From Sympetrum striolatum (lineage: Eukaryota; Arthropoda; Insecta; Odonata; Libellulidae): a DNA stretch of 64,000 bases. Shown here in pieces: positions 11,601 to 23,600 of this stretch (positions are counted from its first letter, which is position 1; every line of letters starts with the position of its first letter). The notes beneath the pieces were generated by a model that was not told the DNA's origin, made no database searches, and saw only the letters and a list, made by a program, of their open reading frames with translations. Both the position numbers and the translations under genes were made by a program. The DNA lies in NCBI GenBank assembly GCA_947579665.1, contig OX388341.1, positions 6,004,752 to 6,068,751 of the forward strand. The letters run 5' to 3'.

Positions 11601-14600
11601 ATCTCACAAAAAATTACGAATATTTAAAAAAATAATTCAAATTTTGTTTGAGGGTCTGCAGCAACCGAGTTTTAATTAAAGCAACGTAACTTTGTCGTGA
11701 ATTCACGTTAAGTAAAGCTCGGTTCACACGGTGTATGTTTTCTAGCTTGATTCTTTGCGTGGATCTCTGCATGCTCGCTAGCAATAAATAGTTCAGCTAG
11801 CAACGCATAGCAACCAACCATCAGCGAAACATGCAGGAAAAATAGCACTTGTCCTATTCCTCAAAATCCAGCAAGGGAGCATGCCCAGCAGCAGGCAGAC
11901 GCCAAATTTTCGTGCTAGCGAGCATGCAGGGCTCCACGCAAATAATCAAGCTAGAAAACATACACCGTGTGAACCGAGCTTAAAACGGTCTTATAGTGCG
12001 TTGATAGAAATTACTTTCTCCCTATCAATTCAGCTGAATTCGAATTAACAACCAGGTAAGTTGCATATGCTATCAATATAATATTCTAAATTAAGTATTA
12101 AATCTAATCTATTTTACGGATGTTCGTAAAGATTTCCCTGATCTACACATATTAATAACGCGTCTTATCAAAATCTCAATCGCAATTAGGCGCAAAAATT
12201 CAAATATTTCAAAGTCCCTTCAAATGATAAGGCTATTTTTCAGTATACATCGGCCGCCGTTACTATCCCAGACAAGTTAAATGATTTCATTAAGAACTGC
12301 ATGTAAGTTATTACTATCGGTCTCTATTTAAATTGCATATTAAAATTAAGAAGAATCATTGTATCAACCTGAGATAGGTTTGATAGACATATTCTATGAA
12401 AATTAATATTTTCAAGACCAAATGAATAGATTTCGGCAACATATTATGAGAGCGTAAAAAATTGAGATTTTCACGGTAAAAGTTTCGTTTTACGGTAACC
12501 TGTCCCATGGAACAAAGCTAAAATGAAAGATTATCTTCTACATAAAAGGATTACTTTATAGAATCCTACTTCTGCTCTTCCCGTTGAGAATCAACGGGCG
12601 CCTCAGCTAGTGTAGCAACTGACGGGGAATAAAATTAGTAATAGAATGGTGACGGTTAAAGGAAAATCTATTAAGAGATCCAGTCACCATGAGGAGACAA
12701 TAGAAGGGATAACATTGAGGAATTGTATGAGAAAAGATGAAACCCACCAGCACAGAAATAGAAAGTGAGGAAGAAGTTGAAGAAGACGATGTTGGACCTG
12801 GGGTACTTGATATTGAAATTGAACGTGCATTGCGGGATATGAAAGGGAATAAAGCAACGGGGGTTGACGAGATCCCAGCGGAGTTCCTTAAGAATCTGGG
12901 GGATAAGGCCAAGAAATGTTTCTATGATTTAATTAGGAAAAGTTATGATGAAGGGCAATGGCCAATGGATTTTGCCAAAACTATCTTGATTCCTTTACAG
13001 AAAAAGAACAATGCTACTGAATTTTGGGGTTATCGTTCAATTAGCCTTATTTTTAATGCTGAAAAAGTAACTCTAGGGTTCTGAATAGAGGGAAAAATAG
13101 GGGGAAAATCGGAGAAGACCAGTTTGGTTTTCGGAGAGGTAAAGGAACGAGGGATGCAATTGGGGTGATGAGAGTACTTGCGGAACGAAGCCCCGAATTT
13201 AAGAGGGACTTATGTGCATGTTTTGTAAATTTTTGAAAGGCTCTCAATAGAGTCCAGAGGCCAAAATTGATGGGGAAATTAAAGAAATATGGGTTAGACT
13301 GAAAAGATAGACGTTTAATTCAAAATTTGTATCTGAATCAAACAGCCCGCGTAAGGATAGTTGATGGGGAATCAGAGTGGGCTGAATTGGGGAGGGGGGT
13401 AAGACAAGGGTGTCCTATGTCACCAACGCTTTTTAATATATATATATATATATATGCAGAGGAAATGGCGAAAGAAGCCTGGGAGGAAATAGACATGGGA
13501 GTAAAGGTTGGTGGGTAAGTAGTGAAGTCTGTAAGGTATGCAAACGATAAAGCTATTGCGTGTAATTCCGTAAAAGGTTTTTAAATATTAGTAAATGCTC
13601 TTAACAATAAAGCAAGGGAGTTCGGAATGAAAATTAACCTAAGTAAAACTAAAGTATTGAGGCTCACTAAGGGAAAACTAAGTTAACTATTAGGGTGGAT
13701 GGGGGAAAATGTAAAGATGAGGTTTATAAAAGAATAGCCTTGGGCAGGAATTCTTTATGAAGGGAAGGGAATTGATAACCAAAGGTCTTGACAAAGAAAT
13801 AAGGAAAAGATTAGTGAAATCCTTGGTCTGGAGGGTGTTGCTCTATGGGTGCGATACGTGGACTTTAAGAAGGGAAGAAGTTAAACGATTGGAGGCCTTT
13901 GAGATGTGTGTATGGCGTAGAATGGAAAAAGTCAGTTGGGTTGATAGGAAAACAAACACGGATGTGTTAGAGATGGTTGGGTAGGAGAGGGCTTTGATTG
14001 ACGTGATTAAGCATCGTCAGAAGAAATGGGTGGGTCAAATATTGAGGGGAGAGGGAAAAGGTTGTGTTGAGGGGAGGATTCAGGGGGAGAAACAGAGGGG
14101 AAGACAGAGACAGAAGATGTTGGATGACATAAGGGATGGGGTTGACTATAAGGAAATGAAGGAGATGGCACTTAATAGGGATTTTTGATTGTGCATGAAC
14201 CTATCGAGAGGTAGAACACTCATGAATGAATCTCGCTTATATCGACTTTTCAACCTGTGCACCGCATATTATTTACCTATAAATTCCATAGTAAATGTAT
14301 CCAATGGAAAGTCACAATGTGGCAACATAACAGGAATTAAAATATTTGAGGTCTTTCCAGGAAATATTAGTGATCAACTCCTATAGAGTTTTCATGAGGG
14401 TGAAGTTGTATAGGGTAAGGTTGCCTCTATAAATATATTGAAGTCAACAATAAAACAATGAAAAGAGTTCATTAGGCATACAGGAGAATATAATTGGAAG
14501 GTTAAATGATTACTATGGTGTTCCTTAATTTTGGGCCAAATTTATTTACCAAAAGCGACAAAAAATTACCAACAATTGTCAAAATAATTATTCATGATAA

Positions 14601-17600
14601 GAAATAATAAAAAGTAACAAAAATTGGGGTACCATTAAAAATAGTCACGAATAGTATAAAGCTCTGAGATAAAAAGAGAAAAGACATGAAAATAAGGCAA
14701 CAAGAGTCAAATTATGTCAGTCGTTAAGTATAAAAAAATAAATCTCGTAACCGCAACTAGAAGTGTAGCCAGAGATGGTACAACCGGCCATTATTAGCGG
14801 TGTACCTGCAGCGAGGCCATAGGTTCCTTCACACACGACGGTTGCGTCCGTCCGATCGGTCATAATATGCTCGCAAAACCGTTCTATCGATGCTTTCACG
14901 CACAAGAACCGTTCTGTTTGGAGAGAGGACGGTCGAAATGAAACCCGGCGTGTGTGTAACCCTTCAAAGAGGAATTTCTCTAAATTCCAAGCCCACCGTT
15001 TGGCTGGTTACACACACGCCGGTTTCGCTCGTCCGATCGGTCGGTCGTGAAACCGGGCTAGGGATGCTTTCGCATACAAGAACCGGGCCGGCCAGAGGCC
15101 AGCCCGGTTGCTTCTCAGGCGTTGGTGAGAAATTAATTATTGTTGTCTTCCAACCCTTCTCATGATTACGCTTCTCCGTTTGGAGAGGACGGTCTAAATG
15201 AAATCGGATGAAGAATTTCTCAACTCGAAGTTAATTCCAAATCCACCGTTTCGCTCTCTTCTCATTTTCGAGGTGTTCAATTAGGGATCGGAAGCAAATA
15301 GCAGCATCGTGTATGTTTTACCGTCGTAGACGGAGTCGATATGCGAGGATTATTGTATCTTTTATAGAATTATCTAGATTGTAGAAAAGAAAAAATAGGT
15401 AAATGTAAGAATTTTTGGTTCAAATAACTGTAATTTTTAAAATTACTTGCTAATTTCGTCTACATTAACTACGTCATTCGGCACGTCCATATTTTAAAGC
15501 AATGGAAGAGGAGAGGGTAATGGCAAGGGACCACGATGAAAAAGGACGTTGGAGATAAAGATTGAGGATTATAGAAAAACTTATTCCTTTATTAATGGCT
15601 TCTATTTGTGAGTGAGGGGGAGTCCAAACAGTCTTGGGGGCAAGGGATTCATTTCAACAACACTGGACTATTCTCTATCCGAGAGTAAATTCGTATTCGT
15701 ATGCTATGCTACGAGTTATTATGCTATTAGCGAAATAGAAAATTTTGTGTCCAATGGCTGTAAATAATATCTTAAATAAAGTGTGCCAGCATAATTATTA
15801 TAACAGAATCGGTCTCTTGCGGAAATTCCTTGATTTAATCGTAACATCAGAGAATTAAATTCTCAGACGGCAACTAAATGCTAGATCTTACGCCATCTTG
15901 CTTGTTTATAAACGAATCGCTCCGCTTCCAGTTGCCTACCCTCGGAGACTAAACTTAGCTACACTTCGCTCCGCGTCATTCTGTCCAGCTCAGCTCACAA
16001 TCAGTGCCGATTCGCATTCGGTGGCCACCCGGCCTAAGTCTTACTACTCTTAAGTGGCTATGCGGCCATTCTGTTCTGTGTTACTTCGAGTTTTTTTTTA
16101 AATGGTGAGTGTTGCCATATATTCATTTCTTGGATCCTTCAAATTTCATCCATACTCCACTTGAGGTTCCTCTAGAATACTGACAGCTGCTTAATATTCT
16201 GTAAGTAATATATACACAAAGCACTCTCGCATGGCCGCGTTTTGAACTGTTCTGCAGTATTTTTCGTATTCTATCATATTTTTATAACTTCTTTTTTCAA
16301 GGATTTGCATTATTGCACTAAATATTGCGATTTCACACACCCGTGGCTGGTATTGCACGGCTACCGGGCGTGACCCCTACGGCGATGGGGATACTGGTTC
16401 AATTGCATGAACTGGTAGTGACGATGTCACCATGGACCATCGCAATATACTAAAAATGTCTACATAAAATAATCAGAACGATAAACAACAGAAGACATGT
16501 GGCACCATAGCAACGTTCTCTACTTTGTTAATATTTTTAGGACAGTACGTGCTCGCGATGAAAAATAAAGTGTACTTTTTTAAGAGGTTTGAAACATGCT
16601 CTTTCAAATGAAAATAATTTACAAGAGTATCGATAAGGTCTTTCTTTTCTAAGAGCGGGCAGAAAATAACCTAATTTTGTCGTTTTTACAAATGTTATCC
16701 TCAGAGTTGTCCCTATTTTTAGAACCTTATATGCCCGAGATGATAAACCAGATATACTTTTTAGAGGGTTGAAATCATTCTCTATCTAATAAAAATTATT
16801 CAAAAGAAATTCCAGAGGGTCTCTTTTTGTAAAAGCGAGGTGAAAATAGCCTATTTTTGGTTTTTTTACAAAAACTGTCAAATGTTGACTCAATTTTTTA
16901 AATAATGGAAAGTACTAGGAAGATGAAATTTTATATTCATAAACTATGTATTGATATGTTATCATGCGCAAAGTTCCACGTTGATTATATTTTTTCTTCC
17001 TGAAATATAAAAAGCCAAAATTTTATTTTTTTCGATCCGCAATTTTTTGGGCCAGTTTTGCACAAAATTTTCTCCAAGGAGGTCGCTCTTACAGTTATTT
17101 TTATTATTTTTTAATAGAGCGCAAAACGTTGTTCAAGATAGCCAAAGTATGTTTACTTCGTAAATCAATTTCCTGAGATACTGTGCCTCAAAGTTACTGA
17201 AAACTAATAGTCTTATTGAAGAAGGCAGCGACTCGGGGTCAAATAAACTGCTATATCTCAGCAAGTATAACATCGGCGAAAGTAAAACTCTACAAATGTT
17301 CATAAGGGATATGTGTAAATGTTCATACTAAATTTCATTGAAATCCGTGGTGGTCGAGCGGGGCACTTCTCTGAAATCAGACCACTTGGCATGGAATGAC
17401 CCAAATGGCTTTCAATATATAGTGTAAGCCATTGGAATAAATATATTTCTCCGATAATATTCCTCTGCGGTCGCAGTACTATATATTATAGCTGCCAATT
17501 CAGCGGCGCTTTTCCAAATTCTATTGAATTCTTCCTCAATATGTTTTGTGTAATTGTCCAGTAGGGAAATTATATACTCAGTTATTTTATTTACCGGTTT

Positions 17601-20600
17601 AAACGATAAGCTTGAAAGAATGATAGGAGAAGCCGAAATGATGACAAAGATTTCAACATGGGTCGGATAAACAAAGACAAAGTCAGCAGTTTTTATCAAA
17701 ACGAATTTGCCAAGACACATTAGAAAGATACCAGAAATAAAAGTTTATTTGTTCTTCGGTGTCTTTTCATAGTGAAAAAACCAGCGTTCAATTAGGCTGA
17801 GCTTCGAAACACGTAAATTATAAACGCCAAAATTATAGTAAGAATTATGCATCATGAAAAGAATAAAAAGTTGACGATAAATTATTACAGACATGTTTTA
17901 AATATGGAAATTATTCACACTTTTGATATGGCAAAAAATACAATGCACAAGAAAGTTAAAGCGATTTTGACAAGAGCCGATGCAGGTACTTTCCGCCGTT
18001 CTGAGGTGGAACAATAGCAAACATACATTCGTTGTTGATGATCTATTATTCCAACGAGTAATGTCATTCAATATCTCTGTAATTACTACAAGGTGTTCAT
18101 CAAAATTTTAGATAGTATCATGCCTTTCCATCCAGCGCACCTTTCACAAGATACCTGACTTTCCTCGCATTTATTTATTGAAAATAATACCTCTTTTATG
18201 AGAAAAATGAACGAAATTTATAACTTCGCGCATATATCCAAAACATTTTCCAACTACCATTATTTCACAGGATTAAGACAAACTAAAATGAGTAAATGTA
18301 GTTGGGAACTCTGCTGCGTAAACACAAGTCTTACGGATTTGAAAAACAGCACCACAACGGACAAAAGCCACGGCGCTAAAATTTTCGCTACCTTTTAGCG
18401 CCTTTAGTTTCGGCGGCAGCCTAGCTTCGAATATCTCAATTAAATTTCTGAATGACTAGGCAACTTTTTTCAACTACATCCCCTCCAAATTTCCGTCTTC
18501 CTCTTATATATGATGCAAATATTTCATCGTACAAGACAACGGAACCGGTTAACGCTCTTTTACTTTATTTTCGTACGCAAATCTAAAAAGCAAGCTCAAA
18601 TGGAATGGCAAAGTGATGACAGTCATTTCGTTAAATGCAATGGAAAAATATCTTCCTTTCTCCAAAACATCTTTTCCAAAATTTCTTAGCAACACTTCAA
18701 TCACCGCTCTCAGAGAGAAAAATTAAAAGCAGTGAATCCTCCCTCGAGGAATAACATTGTTTCGTCGACGACCACGATGCAATCATTCCTTAATGAGAAG
18801 AATTAAATTATGTTTTTCTAAAATTTAAAATCTCTTGCCTCAATGAACTTGGTCCCGCCACGTGACAATTTCACGACCATTGTGACCATTTTATGAGGGA
18901 TCGTACGGTCGAAACCGTTTAGTGCGCAACCGGCCTAAGGACGGTTGATACTTAATGGGTTTGGACGTACTTGCGCCACTTTAGATTAGATTATATGGGA
19001 GATTTTCTTGTCATAGAGATAACCCAACCCTTGATCGATTACCACGTTCAACCACCACTCTTTCCTATGCTTCCTTATCTTTTGCGGGGCGAAGACTCAC
19101 TCTCTTGCCAGCGGCGAATAGAGGAACTAAAACCTAGGAGCCGGGCTTAAGGATTTTCCTCTAGGTGGCATCATAATGGCATCATTCTGATTCTTGCAAG
19201 ATTTCAGAAATTGTATAACATTTACGAACTTGAAAAGTCTTTTGTTTTAAAGATAAAGAATGGAGCCATGACTTGTGCCAAAGATAATTTTCGTATTGCC
19301 CCGCTCAGCAGAGCCCTACTTGAACGAAAATGATCGATTTTAAAGCGTGTTCGCTTTTTTCTGCAATATCTTCCACATACACTGACGGAGAAGTCTTATA
19401 TTCATCTTTTAAGTGTCGAATGGTGAAAACGTAGATATTCCATCTTCATTAGTGTCAACTTAGCGATCCAAAATAGTCCGAAAACGCAATTTTCGCAACA
19501 TTCCACGACCACCACCCTTTCCAAGAACCCTGCGACTCTTCCCCGCCCTAAGATCCTCTTGACCATCCACTTTTTCCGCCCCAAAACTCCTCCCTTTTTC
19601 CGTATGAATAGGAGCATATTACTGCATAAGGCACCTTTTCCTTTCCGTGGCACCTTGGTTCAGAAGACCGATGTTGCATCCAGACTCCTTTGCCCTTCCC
19701 CGGCCTCTGCCATCCGACCGCCAGAGTACGTAACGTGTTTCTCCTTGTTGTCAATAAACAGACTTAACTGTGGAAATCTGGATTTTATTTTAAAACTGCA
19801 TAAAGACTCAATCCCCTCAGAGAATCCTTCCCCAACCTCTTCAGTCGAAATTTCCATTTCTTCCCGCGGTTATTTCATCTCGGTTTATGAGACTAGCACC
19901 ATCATAAAGGACCTTTCCTCGAGAGAACCTACTAATTGCAGTATTGCAGTTGTGCAGTCGTTAATCATATTGGATCGGATGAAGTGTTAAATGCTATTCA
20001 GAGTTTCAAAACAAAAAAATCTTTAGGTCCATATAACATTCCGGTAAACGGGTGTAGGGATATTTATTTATTTTAATTATAGCCCCAAATGAATAGAGTG
20101 AATCATTTTCAGTGATATCCGTTTTAAATACAAAATAGGACAATATTTACAATTTAGGTTACTTATTGAGATAATTCTGATTGTCGTCTACTAAACGAAG
20201 TTCATATGAAACAAAGTTGCTGCAAAAATGCACCTCCGCTCTTTCCGGGCGAGTTGGAAACAAATGCCAGTTCACTTCATTTAAAATTGGTATGGCGATC
20301 GGAAGATGCTCATTATTCTTCGCTATTGCTACTGTTACAGTAGTGCGCGTATATTCTTATGTACATTTCATTATCATTACCCTGCAACAACGCTGTACAA
20401 TAATATCTGTCGGTGGTAGTATATCTTCGGTTGAAACTAAGAAAATCCCAGCATTACAGTAATCCCAAAAGTGCTGAAGCATTCAGGAAATTTTCTGAAA
20501 GCCCTCTTATCCGAGTCTAGTACCTCGAATCATAACTAATACTATGAATGCAATGCTATTTAATGCCTTATTGACAAATAATCCAAATGATTTCTTTAGG

Positions 20601-23600
20601 CTTCTTGAAGGAACATACACTTGCGAGGAAGTTGAGGGAATCCTGAAAGATGTCCGCGACAGTGTTTGCGGAGAAGTGGAGTCTGAATCGATGAGTGTGT
20701 CGTATATGACGATCCTGCTGTTGAAGCAGTTGGTGCAGCAGGCCGAGGAGGCTGGCCTCGAGCTTCGAGGAGACATCTCGGAGATGCAGAACGGGTAATC
20801 ATCTGAGATGTAAAAATAATTGAAGAGATTAATTCAATCTGAAGATTTGAACTATTCTGATAAAAAATTGCCAAAAGAGTAATATCAGCTTTTTCTTCTG
20901 TCAGAGATCTCCTGGAACAGATTCGAGGCGAGGAGATGCGTTCGGATGCATCATTTGGCCAAACTCTGCCGAGAGGCACTGCTGATGTAAGCCAATGCTG
21001 TGTTGTAAATGTAATCATCAATATATTGTAATACATCATCATTAATCCTCCATACGATATGCATTGAAGCAATGTTAGAAAATTGATTTAATCTGGTAGA
21101 TTATTGATGTAGGAGGGCTCTAATTCCATAGATTTAGATAATGTGTAGGACGTACTGCCTTCGGAACGTTTTCCTCCCGCCTAGGGTGAGTACCAGACTA
21201 GGTATTTTATTTTTCCCTCCGCCCAAAGGAATGACTACCACCTGGCCTGGTGCCAGGGGGTATAGTTACACCAACATTCAGTACTACCTTATCTACCTTT
21301 AAAAAAAGGCGAACCTTTAAATTAATTTACTGCCTGATTAAATTTTCCTTATGATGATAGCTCATTGGCGAATCATTCCAGCTTAAAAGTGCTGTGGATG
21401 TGTAGGAAGAATTTCTATCTCTAGGATATATCGATTCTATTATGGTGCTCAAATGAAAAGGTACGAAGTGACTCTGTGGGTATAGTTGAAGTCTTTATCC
21501 AAATTAAACACCAGAGGCTTGAGCATAACTATCCCACTGTTTCACAAGCCAAAGGATTTCCCTCTTTCCATAACTCCCGTGGCTGTGACAAGAGCAAGTT
21601 TTGTAACTTTTCATTTGAAGACCCTAATAAATGGCAAATAAAGTCAGATACACCAGGATTGTTGCGTTGGGCATATATCCATTTTCTCTTCACCAATTAT
21701 GCCTTAATTCGCTGTTATATCAGATAGTTTGACAAAGATTGTGAGTAAATAAACAAACGAATAAAAGAAAGGACTCTTCCGTCCAGACGACGTCCTTCGA
21801 ATGCAATTTATATCTAAGAAATAGTTATTTAAAAGATATCAATCTGAACCAGAAATCTATATATAACTCGAAGTGTTTCTTTCTGATGAACCCATCAAGA
21901 CTCATTCATTTTTCTTTCATTTTTAATAAGCATTAGAAAGAATTCTCATGCCTTTCCTATGTCTACGATCGAATGAAAATTCTAAAAGGTAGATGTATAG
22001 TACCGTACGCATATTCGATTAAGTCTTATGTATATCTAATACCCGGTGTTCATGATTCAGTACGTTCTTCATAATTTCTGCTAGGTACATTATATACGGA
22101 GTTCCGTTCGAATACGGAGTTCAAATAAATGAGATACAGGGTTTCTTCTATAAAATTACTTAATAGTTGTCTTAACAGGTACATAACGTTTTGTTATCAC
22201 AGATTTTATTGAATCAGTCAAAAAAAAACTTCAAATTTCAAAACTTTGACGTCCTGAAATTTATCAAAATCTTAGAGGCCAATTAAAAAAAAAGTTACAA
22301 AACTTTTTGGAGACTACCTTAAAAACGTTCCTAATTCATCGGCCATTTATCACGAAAAGTATATTGAGCTATCTTCACGAGACGAAAATTCTGCTGAGCA
22401 AACGTCCAAAGAGCGTTATAGCCGACAAAACTGTCTGCAGACAGAAAGTTTCCAGTGTGCGCCTTTTTTGTAGCCTCCCTTATAGCATGGGGAAAATACA
22501 ACCAAAAGTATTTATCGGTCTTTGCAATTACTTCTTTGTAACATTTTGTCGATCCCTCTAGGAGATCGCGTTCGCTCTTTACTGGGACTACAAATTCATT
22601 TACTTCATCTTTAATTCCTGAACCAATGAAACTTTCGAAGAGCCTCCGTCGCTAATCAGATATTCTCACCTGGGGTCCAACCGAGAGACTCTATCATAGC
22701 CGTAACGGTGCTCTCGAACCTGAGTCACCTAATAATCTTATCTTTGTCATCGAGTGTTTTTCTTACTATATCGTTTTCGACTTCAGGTAACTAAATGTCA
22801 TGATTGGAGCTTAGGAGTCGATGGAAAAATTTTAATTAAAATTTGTTAATACAAAATTTAAGAATTAAGAAAAGCATGCTGCGACACAAGTTTCAAAGAG
22901 ACCAATTTCTCAGTGATCTCTAGGGAGATCACCTTCGATTGGTTCCTGAAATACTTCTTTGTGATGATCACTCGGTGGGGTTAATGGTAGTTATACAGGG
23001 TTATACCATTACTTTTTTTCAGGTAGAAATTTCGAGGGTCGCCGTCCTAATCCGGACCCTCAGCTCCGATTCCCAGCTCGGGAGCGCCCGGCCTTCCCAT
23101 CAGGGGGGACCATAAAGAAACTGACCGCGTGGAATACGACTTAAAAAGTTATAAACAATTCAAATGAGCAACAATTTCTTTGCCATCAGGACAGTATGAG
23201 TAGCAAAATCGAACTTTCCTACAGTTTTATGTTGAAACCGAGTACCAAACCATGTCGCTCCTAAGGAATCGACTCGATCTTTAACCGCTCCACCGCCCAC
23301 ATTACACCGCCGTACGCTTAGCTTCAGATATTTATTAGTTGATTCCTTTTTTACGTTTCCGGAGGGCTCGTGCAACTAGTTATACCTACCTATGTGTGTG
23401 GTCATCTTATCACTTACACTGAATAATTTTGTAATCGAATTTGTTTTAACTTCAAATCCATAATCACGCACTAAAAAATAAACACCCATATGCCTAAACA
23501 CTCAATTCGCTACCATCCCCGCAGACTCGACGGTTTATTGACACGGTCAGGCAGTGTTGGCGAACCTATAGCACGCATGTCCAAAATATGGCACGTGAGA

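Larger units (their letters stand above)
5718..20599 (+). other. LZTFL1 giant intron (about 14.9 kb)
   Basis: This is bounded by donor GTAATA at 5718 and acceptor TTTCTTTAG ending at 20,599. The split arginine codon (CG|G) is restored by splicing. It contains all the mobile elements listed between 6.4 and 20.1 kb. No other conserved gene was recognised inside. The stretches 17.4-18.85 kb and 19.0-19.9 kb are A+T-rich sequence in which I see nothing definite. Confidence 0.75.

Noticed and set aside
12236..12310. A 60-nt open segment (SAAVTIPDKLNDFIKNC) between TTTTTCAG and GTAAGTT at about 12,241-12,301
   Set aside because: Strong splice sites, but LZTFL1 is already in frame without it and no compatible neighbouring exon was found.
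19402..19990. Overlapping frames of 65-143 codons on both strands
   Set aside because: No conserved motif except the short RT block near the end; treated as noncoding plus a LINE remnant.
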